64,000 nt of DNA from an uncultured Maricaulis sp. (GCF_905480005.1 NZ_CAJQOO010000011.1:41784-105783), one strand, 5' to 3'; counted from the stretch's first letter, positions 52,615 to 61,806 are shown. Notes: generated by a model not told the origin, from the sequence alone. Numbers and translations: made by a program.

Positions 52615-55137
52615 ATGCGTTTGTTTCTACTTGCGGCAGCGACAGCCGTTTTCGCGGCGGGCAGTGGTTGGGCGCAATCGGTGTCAGGGTCCGAACGGTT
52701 TGATGAGTATTGGCGCGACTCAAACGGGTCCGGGAGCGCGCTTTATGAATGCCGATTGTATGCCGACGACCTGACGCTGGAAGAGGCTCAAATCTGCCGG
52801 GAGAATGAGGATGCGTACGAGACGCGTGTTGCAGACGGGCCGACTGATCTCGCCTTCTACTTCCAGGAAGCCATCATGCGTGGCGGGGGCGAAGCTGCGA
52901 TCATCCGGCGATTTGCGGACCAGCTCGACATCTCTGTCGAGGCGGCTGGATTGGCGGTCGAGCTTCTGATCGAAACACGTCGTTTTCGGGGAGATTGTGG
53001 CAATATCTATTTCGGTTGCGCTTGGCCTGCGGATAGCGTCTTGCCAGCGCTCTGGGAGCAGGTTCCGGTACTGTCAGAAGCGCCTTTGCTCTTTGCGTCC
53101 TTTGGACGACAGCACTCATTCAAGCTCAATTGGGTGCGAATGAGCGCGAGTTGGGTGTCAGCGGGTTCGACGCTGGAATTCCTTCGGGACGAATACAGCT
53201 ACACTCAGGATTTTCGCATTCTGGTCGCGCTGGATGAGGGCGCACTTGATCTTGAATTCCTGCAGTCTGTTTTCACGCGGCCGCCCGGCGATGTCAGTGA
53301 GGTTGATCAATTTGCCTATCTGACCTGGTTGTTGGAGCATGCGCCGGGGCGGGCTGTCGGGCGCGCTGAACGTCTGGTGTTGAAGGCGCTTGTCATGCGT
53401 AGCGCGATCCGTGTCGGGCAGCATGAACGTGCCTTCGGCATGTTTGTCGCCTTGAGTTCAGATGAGCAGCGGCAACTCTGGTCCCTGACCAGCCATTCGC
53501 CATCAGGGGCAGCCGAATCGCAAAGGTCACGCCAGCAAACCTATGAGTTGATGGTCTGGCTCGCAGCATCGGCGATCGATCAGGCGCGACTGGATGTGGC
53601 GGCTGACTTGCTTGAGCAAGCGGATGATATCGCCGTTTTTAGCGAAGAAGATGCGGCGATTGCCGAGGCCTACGCGTCAACGCAGCGCTACGGGAACCGG
53701 CGGACCCGGATTGCAAGTCACGCTGATGCGGCGCTTGGGGCCATGTTGCGGGAGGCCATGTCTCCGCAATTCTCGCCGAATGAGCGCTATAATCTCTTTG
53801 TGCTGGGTGGGCCGACGCGCGATGTCATGCGTCCCGACGAACGCGGTATGGCCCGAGCGACGGCGGGCTGGCTCTGGCTGATCCCGAGCGCGCCCCTTGT
53901 TTTTGGTGATATTGCGGTCGATCTGCTGGAGGGCGCCGAAGATACCGACGCCTTGGCTGCACATCTGGTTCGCGCTGATGCGGCCTCGGGCAGCGGCTGG
54001 AATCAGGACGTTGAACTGGATCTGGACATCCCCGGCTTTCTCGCTTTGCGAGCGACTGCCGAGTCCTCCCCAACTCCGGCCACTGTCGAAGAAAACACGG
54101 AAGTCGTGCCGCCGCCTCGCCTCACGGTCTTCGAGGAATTGCCACTGCCAGAGGGAGTCAGCACGGAACCTGCAATCATGTTCCCGGAGCCAGCAATAGT
54201 CCCGGATGGGGTCGTCTTGCCGGTTAGTGAATGGCAGGTTGCCCGGCTGGAACCGCGTGGTGAGGTCTGGGACCTGATCTACACCTCCACTGAACTCGAC
54301 CCGACGGGTGAGGTCTCAGCTGGCGGGTATTGGTACGTCCAGAGTGAACCGGGTGGCACCGATTGGCAGCAGCCGGTCTATCTCGGTCTGCAACCGATGT
54401 TCCCCTACGTCATCCTGCCTGGGTCGAGTCTGCCCATGATCGTCGATGACCGCCTTCAGCTGGCCGTCGTGGTTCGTCAACTGGACCCGGCCAGCATCAC
54501 CTTCCCGCCGATCGGCCTGGCGCTGAAACGGGAGGAGGACGGTCTTTTCATCACGGCGCGGCTCGCTGTTCTGACCCGGGACCAGGATGAGGACGGGCTA
54601 ACGGATGTTTTTGAGCATCGGATCGGGCTGGACATGACGAACCCCGACACTGATGGCGACGGGCTTGATGATGGTATCGACGGATTGCCGCTCACGCCCT
54701 TTGATCCGGCGCGTGTGCACGAGGCCGAGCTGATCCGCCTCATGATCAGCGAAGTCCTTGGCCACGATGCGGCCGCCATCCGGGTTCCGGTTCATGAACC
54801 GGGCGCCGGGCTTGAGCAGATCATCGGGAATGCTCTGGCGGGGCGTTCGGTGCCACCTTCGAGCCGGTCCACATTGATCTTGAAGGGTGATCCGGATCTG
54901 TTTGCAGGGGTGATCAGTGATCAGCGTCTGATTGTGCTGGATGGCGACGCTGAAGCCCGGATGAGTCCCGATTATGGCATCACCTATCCATTGGGCTTTT
55001 CGGCGATTCTGCCGAACAGCGACCGCAGTCAGGTTTATGTTGTCTGGAGCGCCGGATGGACGGGTGGAGAATTCTATATTCGTCGTGATGATGTCGGCGC
55101 CTATGAGGTGACCGTTACGAGTTCATGGATCACCTGA
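52615..55137 (+). CDS. Large secreted protein with thrombospondin type 3-like repeat, function unknown
   Basis: This 840-aa protein begins with the signal peptide MRLFLLAAATAVFAAGSGWAQ. Residues 20-490 look helical, with several Cys near the start (YECRLYADDLTLEEAQICREN, CGNIYFGCAWPAD) and solenoid-like character. Residues 490-650 look beta-rich. Around residue 655 DQDEDGLTDVFEHRIGLDMTNPDTDGDGLDDG forms a calcium-binding thrombospondin type 3-like repeat. The final 130 residues form another domain of unknown type. The ATG at 52615 has a strong ggaggggg. No family was recognised. Base composition seems less GC-rich than the neighbours. Confidence 0.8.
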   Translation: MRLFLLAAATAVFAAGSGWAQSVSGSERFDEYWRDSNGSGSALYECRLYADDLTLEEAQICRENEDAYETRVADGPTDLAFYFQEAIMRGGGEAAIIRRFADQLDISVEAAGLAVELLIETRRFRGDCGNIYFGCAWPADSVLPALWEQVPVLSEAPLLFASFGRQHSFKLNWVRMSASWVSAGSTLEFLRDEYSYTQDFRILVALDEGALDLEFLQSVFTRPPGDVSEVDQFAYLTWLLEHAPGRAVGRAERLVLKALVMRSAIRVGQHERAFGMFVALSSDEQRQLWSLTSHSPSGAAESQRSRQQTYELMVWLAASAIDQARLDVAADLLEQADDIAVFSEEDAAIAEAYASTQRYGNRRTRIASHADAALGAMLREAMSPQFSPNERYNLFVLGGPTRDVMRPDERGMARATAGWLWLIPSAPLVFGDIAVDLLEGAEDTDALAAHLVRADAASGSGWNQDVELDLDIPGFLALRATAESSPTPATVEENTEVVPPPRLTVFEELPLPEGVSTEPAIMFPEPAIVPDGVVLPVSEWQVARLEPRGEVWDLIYTSTELDPTGEVSAGGYWYVQSEPGGTDWQQPVYLGLQPMFPYVILPGSSLPMIVDDRLQLAVVVRQLDPASITFPPIGLALKREEDGLFITARLAVLTRDQDEDGLTDVFEHRIGLDMTNPDTDGDGLDDGIDGLPLTPFDPARVHEAELIRLMISEVLGHDAAAIRVPVHEPGAGLEQIIGNALAGRSVPPSSRSTLILKGDPDLFAGVISDQRLIVLDGDAEARMSPDYGITYPLGFSAILPNSDRSQVYVVWSAGWTGGEFYIRRDDVGAYEVTVTSSWIT

Positions 55138-55410
55138 TCAGGACGGGTGCTCGATTTCTGCGGCATAAGGAGGGTTTCGATCTTGGTTGAAGGCGCTCGC
55201 CGGGCGCTCACCCCGCCATTCATCACTTGCCGAGATGTCGCCGTATCCGGTTTTCCAGGTCAAGGGCCGCAAAGCGGCCGCTGCGCGGTTTCACCCTTGA
55301 GCTGGAAAATCGGATGCGGCTTGCTGGCTGACAAGGGATCAATGGATGATTGCGCGCGGTTGCGCCCGGAATGAACCGCGCGGGACGCTGATTGTCTCCG
55401 GTCTCCCCCC
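55138..55410. other. Intergenic region between secreted-protein gene and dnaE2
   Basis: This 270-base gap lies between convergent genes. It contains two weak overlapping ORFs on opposite strands without family resemblance, one (+) with aaggagg before a TTG. The minus-strand frame reads FAALDLENRIRRHLGK, which looks protein-like and might be a remnant. I see no strong terminator. Confidence 0.35.
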
Positions 55411-58400
55411 TCAATGAAAATCCCGGCTCCTGGGCAAGATGTCTTCCAGCCGTTCGCCCTGCATGACGCGGCGGTAGAGGGCAACGGTTCGGGGGTCGGC
55501 ATTGGGGCGGGCGATTTCGTCGGCATGGGCGACGGCTTCAGCGAAATCAGCCCCGTCAGCGAGCGCGGCGAGGCGCCAGGACTGGTCAGTGAGGCGGTTG
55601 GCGACGACATGAATGACGCGGCCCTCCTTTTGGACCCGGCCGGTCACGCCGAGCAGTTTCGATGACATGACAATGCGGCGGTGCCGCTCGAAACAGCTTG
55701 GCCAGACGATGATATTGGCGATGCCGGTCTCGTCCTCCAGCGTGGCGAAGATCACACCCGAGGCCGAGCCGGGGCGTTGGCGCACGAGGACCAGCCCGGC
55801 CAGGGTGACCCAGCGGCCATCGCGCATGTCACTGAGGGCGGCGCAGGGCACATGGCCGGTCTCGGCCAGCTCGCCGCGAAAGAAGCTCAGCGGGTGAGCC
55901 TTCAGGGACAGGCGCAGGGTGGCGTAATCCTGCGCGACCTGTTCGCCGCCGGTCAGTTCGGGCAGGGCGACGGGGTGTTCGGCGCCCCAGCTGTCGGCAT
56001 GCTGGAAAAGGGGAAGCGGCTTGCCGGCCTCGGCCAGGGCGGTCCAGCTCGCCTTGCGCCGGTCCATGTCCAGGGAGCCGACCGCATCGGCATTGGCCAG
56101 CCGGTCGAGTGAGCCCTTGTCCAGCCGGGCCCGGCGGGCGAGATCGGCCAGGCTTTCGAAACATCCCTCGGCCTGGCGCGCGGCGACCAGGCGGGCGGCG
56201 GCGGGCTCTTTCATGCCCTTGATCTGGCGCAGGCCCAGCCGCACGGCAAAGCGCATGCCGGTGCCGTCGCGGCGCGGGATATCGGTCTCTTCCAGCGTGG
56301 AATCCCAGTCGGAATGATTGATGTCCGGCGGACGCACATCGACGCCATGTTCACGGGCATCGCGCACCAGCTGGGCCGGGGCGTAAAACCCCATGGGCTG
56401 GCTGTTCAAGAGGGCGGCGAGGAAGACGTCGGGATAATAATGCTTCAGCCAGCAGGAGACATAGACGATGAGGGCGAAGCTGGCGGCATGGCTTTCGGGA
56501 AAGCCGTATTCGCCGAAGCCTTCGAGCTGTTTGAAACAGCGCTCGGCAAAGTCCGGCTCATAACCATTGGCAATCATGCCATGCATGAGTTTCTGGCCCA
56601 TTTCATGGATTGTGCCCGAGCGTCGGAAGGCGGCCATGGAGCGGCGCAGCCGATCGGCCTCCGACGGGGTGAAACCGGCGGCCACAATGGCGATCCGCAT
56701 CGCCTGTTCCTGGAAGAGCGGCACGCCGAGCGTCTTGCCCAGTACCTCCTCCAGTTCGCGTGAGGGATATTCCACGACTTCCTCGCCGCGGCGCCGGCGC
56801 AGATAGGGATGGACCATGTCGCCCTGGATCGGTCCGGGCCGGACGATCGCGACCTCGATCACCAGATCATAGAAATTGCGCGGTTTGAGCCGGGGCAGCA
56901 TGGTCATCTGGGCGCGGCTCTCGATCTGGAAAACACCAACCGTGTCGGCCTTGCAGATCATGTCATAGACGCGCGGGTCCTCGGCCGGGATGCTGGCCAT
57001 GGTCAGATGGCGGCCATGATGCGTGGCCAGCAGGTCGAAGGCGCGCGCGACACAGGTCAGCATGCCCAGACCCAGCACATCGACCTTCATCAGGCCGAGC
57101 GCGTCGATATCCTCCTTGTCCCATTCCAGCATGGTGCGTTCGGGCATGGCGGCATTGTGCAGGGGCACGATCTCGTCGAGTCGGGCCCGGGTCATCACGA
57201 AGCCGCCGGGATGCTGGGCCAGGTGTCGCGGAAAGCCCATCAGCTCGCGGGCATAGCGCAGCGTCATGGCCAGGGCCGGGCTGTCCGGATCCAGGCCCAG
57301 CTCGTCGCGGATACGGCTCTCCTGGATTTCGCCGGACGACCAGCCCCACAGGCTTTTCGACAGGGCGGAGATGACATCGCCGGACAGGCCGAACACCTTG
57401 CCGACTTCGCGGATGGCGCCGCGCGGACGATAGCAATTGACCGTCGCCGTCATGGCGGCGCGGCGGCGTCCGTATTTCTCATAGACATACTGGATCACCT
57501 CTTCGCGGCGATTGTGCTCGAAATCGACATCGATATCGGGTGGCTCGCCGCGCTCGGCCGAGACGAAACGTTCGAACAGCAAATCAATCCGGTCCGGATC
57601 GACCTCGGTGATGCCGATCGCGAAACAGACCGCCGAATTGGCCGCCGAGCCACGCCCCTGGCACAGGATTCCGCGGGAGCGGGCAAAGCGGATCACGTCC
57701 TGGACGGTGAGGAAATAGGACGGGTAGTCGAGCCCTTCGATCAGATCCAGCTCGCGCGCGACCGCCGCGGCGATCCTGTCCGGTGCGCCGCCGGGATAGC
57801 GGGTCATCAGACCTTCGGCGGCGAGACGGCGCAGGGTCTCGTTCGGGGTTTCATTCTTGCCGATCACCTCATCGGGATAATTGTAGACCAGCTCGTCCAG
57901 CGAGAAGGTCAGGCGGCGGGCGATCGCGACAGAGCGGGCGACGGCCTCCTCATATCCGTCAAACAGGCGATAGATCTCGGCTGCGGGTTTGAGGTGGCGT
58001 TCGGCATTGGCGGCGAGGTGGAAGCCGGCCTCGTCAATGCGGACATGCTCGCGGATACAGGTGACGACATCGGCCAGGGGTTTGCGGCCCGGCGCGTGAT
58101 AGCGGGCATCGGTGCTGGCGACCGTGGTCAGGCCCCAATCCTGCGCCAGCATGCTGAGCCGGTGCAGGCGTTCGCCGTCGCGGCCATCAAACCAGCGCGT
58201 CAGGACCAGATGGGTCTCGCCTTTCAGCCCGGGCAGGAAGGTCGTGACCCTGTCCTGCCAATCCTGGCTCGGCTCGCGCGGCGGGATCAGCAGCAGAAGC
58301 TGGCCCGTCGAGGCGTTCGCGACCGCCTCGGCGTGCAATTCGCAATCGCCCTTGCTGGCCGCGAAATTGGCGTCGGTGAGCAGGCGGGTCAGCCGGGCCC

Positions 58401-58659
58401 AGGCGGCCAGATCCGTTGGATAGGCGGCGATTTCCAGTCCGCAGCGGGTGACAAGACGGGTGCCGGGAAGCAGCGCGATACCGGCATCCTTGGCGGCCAG
58501 GTGAGCGCGGACCATGCCGGCAAAACTGTTGCGATCAGCCAGTCCGATGGCGGCCAGACCCAGCGCCCGGGCCTGGGCCACCATCTCGTCAGGATGCGAG
58601 GCGCCGGTGAGGAAGGTGAAATTGCTGGCCGTGAGCAATTCCGCAAACTCACGGCTCAT
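55411..58659 (-). CDS. dnaE2: Error-prone DNA polymerase, alpha subunit type
   Basis: This 1082-aa C-family polymerase performs damage-induced mutagenic synthesis with ImuA and ImuB. The N-terminal PHP domain starts FAELLTASNFTFLTGASHPDEM. The catalytic palm has RGSAANSAVCFAIGITEVDP and GEPPDIDVDFEHNRREEVIQYVYEKYGR, with the Asp pair intact. The later KVDVLGLGMLT and the C-terminal OB fold (VTLAGLVLVRQRPGSASGVIFATLEDETG) complete it. It is shorter than replicative DnaE and has the usual DnaE2 layout. It starts where the DUF559 gene stops (1-base overlap). Confidence 0.96.
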   Translation of the reverse strand: MSREFAELLTASNFTFLTGASHPDEMVAQARALGLAAIGLADRNSFAGMVRAHLAAKDAGIALLPGTRLVTRCGLEIAAYPTDLAAWARLTRLLTDANFAASKGDCELHAEAVANASTGQLLLLIPPREPSQDWQDRVTTFLPGLKGETHLVLTRWFDGRDGERLHRLSMLAQDWGLTTVASTDARYHAPGRKPLADVVTCIREHVRIDEAGFHLAANAERHLKPAAEIYRLFDGYEEAVARSVAIARRLTFSLDELVYNYPDEVIGKNETPNETLRRLAAEGLMTRYPGGAPDRIAAAVARELDLIEGLDYPSYFLTVQDVIRFARSRGILCQGRGSAANSAVCFAIGITEVDPDRIDLLFERFVSAERGEPPDIDVDFEHNRREEVIQYVYEKYGRRRAAMTATVNCYRPRGAIREVGKVFGLSGDVISALSKSLWGWSSGEIQESRIRDELGLDPDSPALAMTLRYARELMGFPRHLAQHPGGFVMTRARLDEIVPLHNAAMPERTMLEWDKEDIDALGLMKVDVLGLGMLTCVARAFDLLATHHGRHLTMASIPAEDPRVYDMICKADTVGVFQIESRAQMTMLPRLKPRNFYDLVIEVAIVRPGPIQGDMVHPYLRRRRGEEVVEYPSRELEEVLGKTLGVPLFQEQAMRIAIVAAGFTPSEADRLRRSMAAFRRSGTIHEMGQKLMHGMIANGYEPDFAERCFKQLEGFGEYGFPESHAASFALIVYVSCWLKHYYPDVFLAALLNSQPMGFYAPAQLVRDAREHGVDVRPPDINHSDWDSTLEETDIPRRDGTGMRFAVRLGLRQIKGMKEPAAARLVAARQAEGCFESLADLARRARLDKGSLDRLANADAVGSLDMDRRKASWTALAEAGKPLPLFQHADSWGAEHPVALPELTGGEQVAQDYATLRLSLKAHPLSFFRGELAETGHVPCAALSDMRDGRWVTLAGLVLVRQRPGSASGVIFATLEDETGIANIIVWPSCFERHRRIVMSSKLLGVTGRVQKEGRVIHVVANRLTDQSWRLAALADGADFAEAVAHADEIARPNADPRTVALYRRVMQGERLEDILPRSRDFH

Positions 58660-59072
58660 TACGCGTCCTCCGCAAGGCGGGGGATTGGGTCCGGCACCTT
58701 GCGGCGGGTCGATGGAGGTGTGTCGGCCAGCGCGCGGCGAATATCAGCCACAACCCGGTCAAAGTCCTGAAACACGGCCTCATTGGACACGCGGACAAGC
58801 GTCCAGCCCTGGTCGGTCAGCCAGTCCGTCCGCGCCGCATCATACAGGACCTGCCCGGGGCTGAGATGGGGCGGGCCATCAACCTCCACAACCAGCCGCG
58901 CCGACAGGCAGGCAAAGTCGACGATATAGCGTCCCAGCGGATGCTGGCGCCGAAAGCGGAACCCGTCGAGGCGGCGTCCGCGCAGGCCCTGCCAGAGGCG
59001 GACTTCGCTCATCGTCATGTTCCGGCGCAGGTGGCGGGCTTGCCGGGTGGCGCGTTCGCGGTCTTCTCGCAT
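58659..59072 (-). CDS. DUF559 (Vsr-like endonuclease fold) protein inside the mutasome cassette
   Basis: This 137-aa protein has the DUF559 layout: LRRNMTMSEVRLWQGLRGRRLDGFRFRRQHPLGRYIVDFACLSARLVVEVDGPPHL, with the Asp and Glu of a PD-(D/E)xK-like site, then YDAARTDWLTDQGWTLVRVSNEAVF. The ATG at 59072 follows aaaggag. It lies between imuB and dnaE2 on the same strand, overlapping dnaE2 by one base. Such proteins are often found as single mobile-looking genes flanked by GC-rich repeats, and a repeat-like stretch is present just upstream. A nuclease function is suggested by fold only. Confidence 0.88.
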   Translation of the reverse strand: MREDRERATRQARHLRRNMTMSEVRLWQGLRGRRLDGFRFRRQHPLGRYIVDFACLSARLVVEVDGPPHLSPGQVLYDAARTDWLTDQGWTLVRVSNEAVFQDFDRVVADIRRALADTPPSTRRKVPDPIPRLAEDA

Positions 59073-59084
59073 GTCTGACTCCTT

Positions 59085-59150
59085 TCTTTTCCCTCCGTCT
59101 CGCTGCGCTCGACACCTCCCCCGCCTTGCAGGGGCGGGTCATGACGCGCC
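59085..59150. repeat. GC-rich repeat-like element between imuB and the DUF559 gene
   Basis: The stretch ccctccgtctcgctgcgctcgacacctcccccgccttgcaggggcggg contains an inverted pair (cccgcc/ggcggg). It resembles the dispersed cgctcgacacctcccc elements commonly seen in alphaproteobacterial genomes near small endonuclease-like genes. A weaker relative may occur at 27630-27665 (cacctccccgatcaagggcgagg). Copy number outside the window cannot be checked. Confidence 0.45.
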
Positions 59151-60863
59151 ATGGACGAACCATTGGGGGCGGGTGGTTTCGAGGCCGTAGAGGCCGTCGC
59201 GATAGAGCCAGAAGCGGCGGCCTTCGCGGGTTTCGACGCGGAAATAATCGCGGGTGCGGGCCGGGCGTTCGGTCTGCCAGACACCCTCCCGCCACCAGTC
59301 CGGGGCGAGGCGTTCCGGGCCTTCAGCACGGTCGACCTGATGACGGACCCGGCGCCAGATGAAGCTGCGCGGCGGGCCGTCGGGGATTTCAGCGACCGCT
59401 TCGGCCGGTTCCGGTCGGGCCAGGATGAGCAGGGGGCGTTGTGGCGGTGGCAGGAGCGTGGATTGCGGTGCGGGCTCGGCGACAGCCAGCATGGCGGAGC
59501 GGCGTGAGGCAGAAGGGACGGGCGGGGATGCCAGCGCCGGGCGCCAGAGGGCGGCGCGATCAGGCTGATGGCTGGCCCGGCGGGCGGCGCGCTGGACCTT
59601 GTCCTCACCCAGGCGCACGACCAGGCGATCGGTCAGGCGGGCCAGATCGGTCTCGTCGATCCGGCCATCATCGACCAGCCCGTCCTGGCGTTCGCCCAGA
59701 CGCTGGGTGGCGCGGGCAGTCAGCTCGATCATTTCGATCCCGAAACCGATATCGATCTCGGCCCGGTCGAGCTTCTCGTTGAACAGGCGGGCGAGATGAC
59801 CGGCCTCGCGGGCCGGAGCGGCGGTGCCCAGGGTGAGGAGATGGGTCTTGCCGTCGACGCGGAAGAGGTGGAGGTCGAGCCGGGTGACGCCGCGCCCGGC
59901 GGCTTCCAGCGCCTCGCACAAACCCTCGGCCGTGTCCTTCACCCCCTGTTTCAACCCGTCCAGCAGGAGGAGGGCATCGACATAGCGGGTGCGGGCGCGA
60001 AAGGGCGTCACCGGCTGTAGCGGATTGAGGATTTCGCGGGCCCGGCCGGTCGCCTGGTCGAGCCGGTCGACCAGCGCGCGGCCGAAGCGGCGAACCAGGC
60101 TGGCGCGCGGCAGGCTGGCGATATCGCCGACCCGTTTGAGCCCGAAACGGCGCAGGGTGGCGGCGGTCTCGCCAATGCGCAGGGCGGTGACCGGCAGCGG
60201 GTTGAGGGCAGCGATGTCCTTGACCACGACCTGGCCATCCGGTGCGTCGGGGGCGGTGTGACGGGCCAGACCCCAGGCCAGGCCGATCGTCGGCGCGATG
60301 GCGCCATGGGCCTTGTGGCCCTGGCGGCGCAGGGCGGTCAGGGCTTCGGTGAGCAAGGCCGCCTCGCCACCGAATAAATGGGCGCAACCGGTGATTTCCA
60401 GCAGGATGCCGTCCTCGCCGGGCTGGCCGGGATCGGGGGCGGTCCAGGGCGACCAGCGACCACAGCCTCGCGCCAGCGCGGCCAGGCGGCGGATATCGCC
60501 AGCCGGATCGGCCGGGCGCAGTTGCAGGGTCGGCTCGAGCGCCTTGGCATCGGAAACCGCCTGGCCGGGCTGAAGGCCGCATCGGACCGCGTCGGTATCG
60601 AGCGCATAGAGGCGTTCGCCGCCCGTCGTGGAGTGGACAAGGGCGAAGGGGGACTGCCGGGTCGGCGTCCCGGTGTTGTCCAGCTTGCCTGACGGCCCCG
60701 GTGAGGCCGGCTTATCCGGTGAGGCGGATGAGTTGGCCGGCCAGGGCCGGGCCGAAACCGGCCGGAGCCGGGCTGGCGGGTCGGGTATAGGGCTCGGCAT
60801 TGCGCTCGGGCGATGCCGGTCGGTCGGCCAGCGGGGCAGGCTCAAGGACATGAAACGACGCAT
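59139..60863 (-). CDS. imuB: ImuB, Y-family polymerase-like mutasome protein
   Basis: This 574-aa protein has the ImuB start RRFMSLSLPRWPTDR, then a Pro-rich stretch of about 50 residues, then PFALVHSTTGGERLYALDTDAVRCGLQPGQAVSDAKAL, the Y-family palm/finger region and the helix-hairpin-helix VGDIASLPRASLVRRFG. ImuB lacks polymerase activity in known cases and links ImuA, DnaE2 and the clamp. The start at 60863 has family-like residues, so its first 152 bases overlap imuA in another frame. The Pro-rich insert lies in that overlap. The track ORF includes a spurious extension. Confidence 0.9.
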   Translation of the reverse strand: MRRFMSLSLPRWPTDRHRPSAMPSPIPDPPARLRPVSARPWPANSSASPDKPASPGPSGKLDNTGTPTRQSPFALVHSTTGGERLYALDTDAVRCGLQPGQAVSDAKALEPTLQLRPADPAGDIRRLAALARGCGRWSPWTAPDPGQPGEDGILLEITGCAHLFGGEAALLTEALTALRRQGHKAHGAIAPTIGLAWGLARHTAPDAPDGQVVVKDIAALNPLPVTALRIGETAATLRRFGLKRVGDIASLPRASLVRRFGRALVDRLDQATGRAREILNPLQPVTPFRARTRYVDALLLLDGLKQGVKDTAEGLCEALEAAGRGVTRLDLHLFRVDGKTHLLTLGTAAPAREAGHLARLFNEKLDRAEIDIGFGIEMIELTARATQRLGERQDGLVDDGRIDETDLARLTDRLVVRLGEDKVQRAARRASHQPDRAALWRPALASPPVPSASRRSAMLAVAEPAPQSTLLPPPQRPLLILARPEPAEAVAEIPDGPPRSFIWRRVRHQVDRAEGPERLAPDWWREGVWQTERPARTRDYFRVETREGRRFWLYRDGLYGLETTRPQWFVHGAS

Positions 60864-61785
60864 GTTTCCACTCGATCTCGTATTCCTGTGGCGGGCCGCC
60901 CCTGACCCGTTCCAGTGCGGCGTGAAACCGCGGTTCTCCCAATCCCGGCAGCCCTCGTGCGCCGATCCAGGCCCGTGCCGGGGACGGGCGGGCGGCGATA
61001 CGCCAGCGACTGAGCGCGGCGCTGGGCGCAAGGCCCTCATGCGGTCGCAGGACCAGAGCCAGGGCTCCGGCCCGCCGCGCCGCCTGGTCGAGCCGGCGCG
61101 TGGCGGTCAGGTCATAGCGGGCCGAGGGCCCGGTCTCGCCGATCACCACGGCGCCGGTCTTCAAACCCTCTTCCAGCGTCCACAGCGTATCCGTCTCGCT
61201 GCCCGTCTCGACCAGGATGAGCCGGGCCGGATCGAGCCCCCATTGCGCCAGTGCCGGCGGGTAGGGGCGACCGAAATCCTGCCCGGTGCCCATGGAGCGC
61301 CGGACCCAGAGCACCGGGCGTTGCGCCAATTGCTCGCGCCCGCCATGGCCTTGCCCTGCACCGCCCAGATGGGTCGCCATGAGACCCGCCTGGAAAGCCA
61401 GGGCGGCGGGCGTGTCGAGATAGCCGGCCGGACAGATCTCGTGCAGGCCCGGCGCCAGCTCGAGCGGATCATCACCACAGCGCGCCGCATCGCCGCAGCG
61501 GGCCGGCCCGGGGTTTGCCACCGCACCGTGGTTTGCCACCGCACCGGGGTCCGTCACCGCACCGGGGTCCGTCACCGCACAGGGGTTCGCCACCACACCG
61601 GGGTCCGTCACCGCACCGGAATTGGCCGCAGGCCCGGCGCCCGCACGCACAGTCTCTCCCGACCGTCCGATTGGCGGTTTGCCCGACGTTTCAGGCGATC
61701 CGCTTTCGCTCATATCCAGGGCCCGTATCTGACGGCGCAGCTCGGCAAGCTGCTGCCGCCGGTCAGGACGTGACGGCACAGTCAT
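60712..61785 (-). CDS. imuA: ImuA, RecA/SulA-like mutasome protein
   Basis: This 357-aa protein has an N-terminal helix (RRQQLAELRRQIRALD) typical of ImuA. Residues 55-95 contain a low-complexity run of GAVTDP/GAVANP units, encoded by 18-bp repeats. The RecA-like core follows (HEICPAGYLDTPAALAFQAGLMATHLGG, VLWVRRSMGTGQDFGRPYPPAL, LILVETGSETDTLWTLEEGLKTGAVVIGE). C-terminal WKHASFHVLEPAPLADRPASPERN matches family ends. The C-terminal coding region overlaps imuB by 152 bases. A perfect GTTC-N7-GTTC box lies 22 bases upstream of the start. Confidence 0.9.
   Translation of the reverse strand: MTVPSRPDRRQQLAELRRQIRALDMSESGSPETSGKPPIGRSGETVRAGAGPAANSGAVTDPGVVANPCAVTDPGAVTDPGAVANHGAVANPGPARCGDAARCGDDPLELAPGLHEICPAGYLDTPAALAFQAGLMATHLGGAGQGHGGREQLAQRPVLWVRRSMGTGQDFGRPYPPALAQWGLDPARLILVETGSETDTLWTLEEGLKTGAVVIGETGPSARYDLTATRRLDQAARRAGALALVLRPHEGLAPSAALSRWRIAARPSPARAWIGARGLPGLGEPRFHAALERVRGGPPQEYEIEWKHASFHVLEPAPLADRPASPERNAEPYTRPASPAPAGFGPALAGQLIRLTG
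61510..61617. repeat. Six 18-bp tandem repeats inside imuA
   Basis: Units such as ggggtccgtcaccgcacc repeat six times with small differences, for instance ggggtttgccaccgcacc and ggggttcgccaccacacc. In the imuA frame each encodes GAV(T/A)(D/N)P. The period is a multiple of three, so unit number can change without frameshift. The tract falls between the N-terminal helix and the core domain. Confidence 0.92.
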
Positions 61786-61806
61786 CAGGTTTGGCTCTCG
61801 CTTGAT

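Noticed and set aside
55147-55374. 75-aa ORF after the secreted protein, with aaggagg upstream
   Set aside because: The Shine-Dalgarno-like site precedes only a TTG, the translation has no recognisable features, and it lies in a convergent intergenic gap.
56809-58770. 653-aa plus-strand ORF opposite dnaE2
   Set aside because: Antisense to a polymerase with intact motifs. No start site or family pattern.
61510-61617. CRISPR array
   Set aside because: The units are only 18 bp with no unique spacers, they are in frame within imuA, and no cas genes are present.
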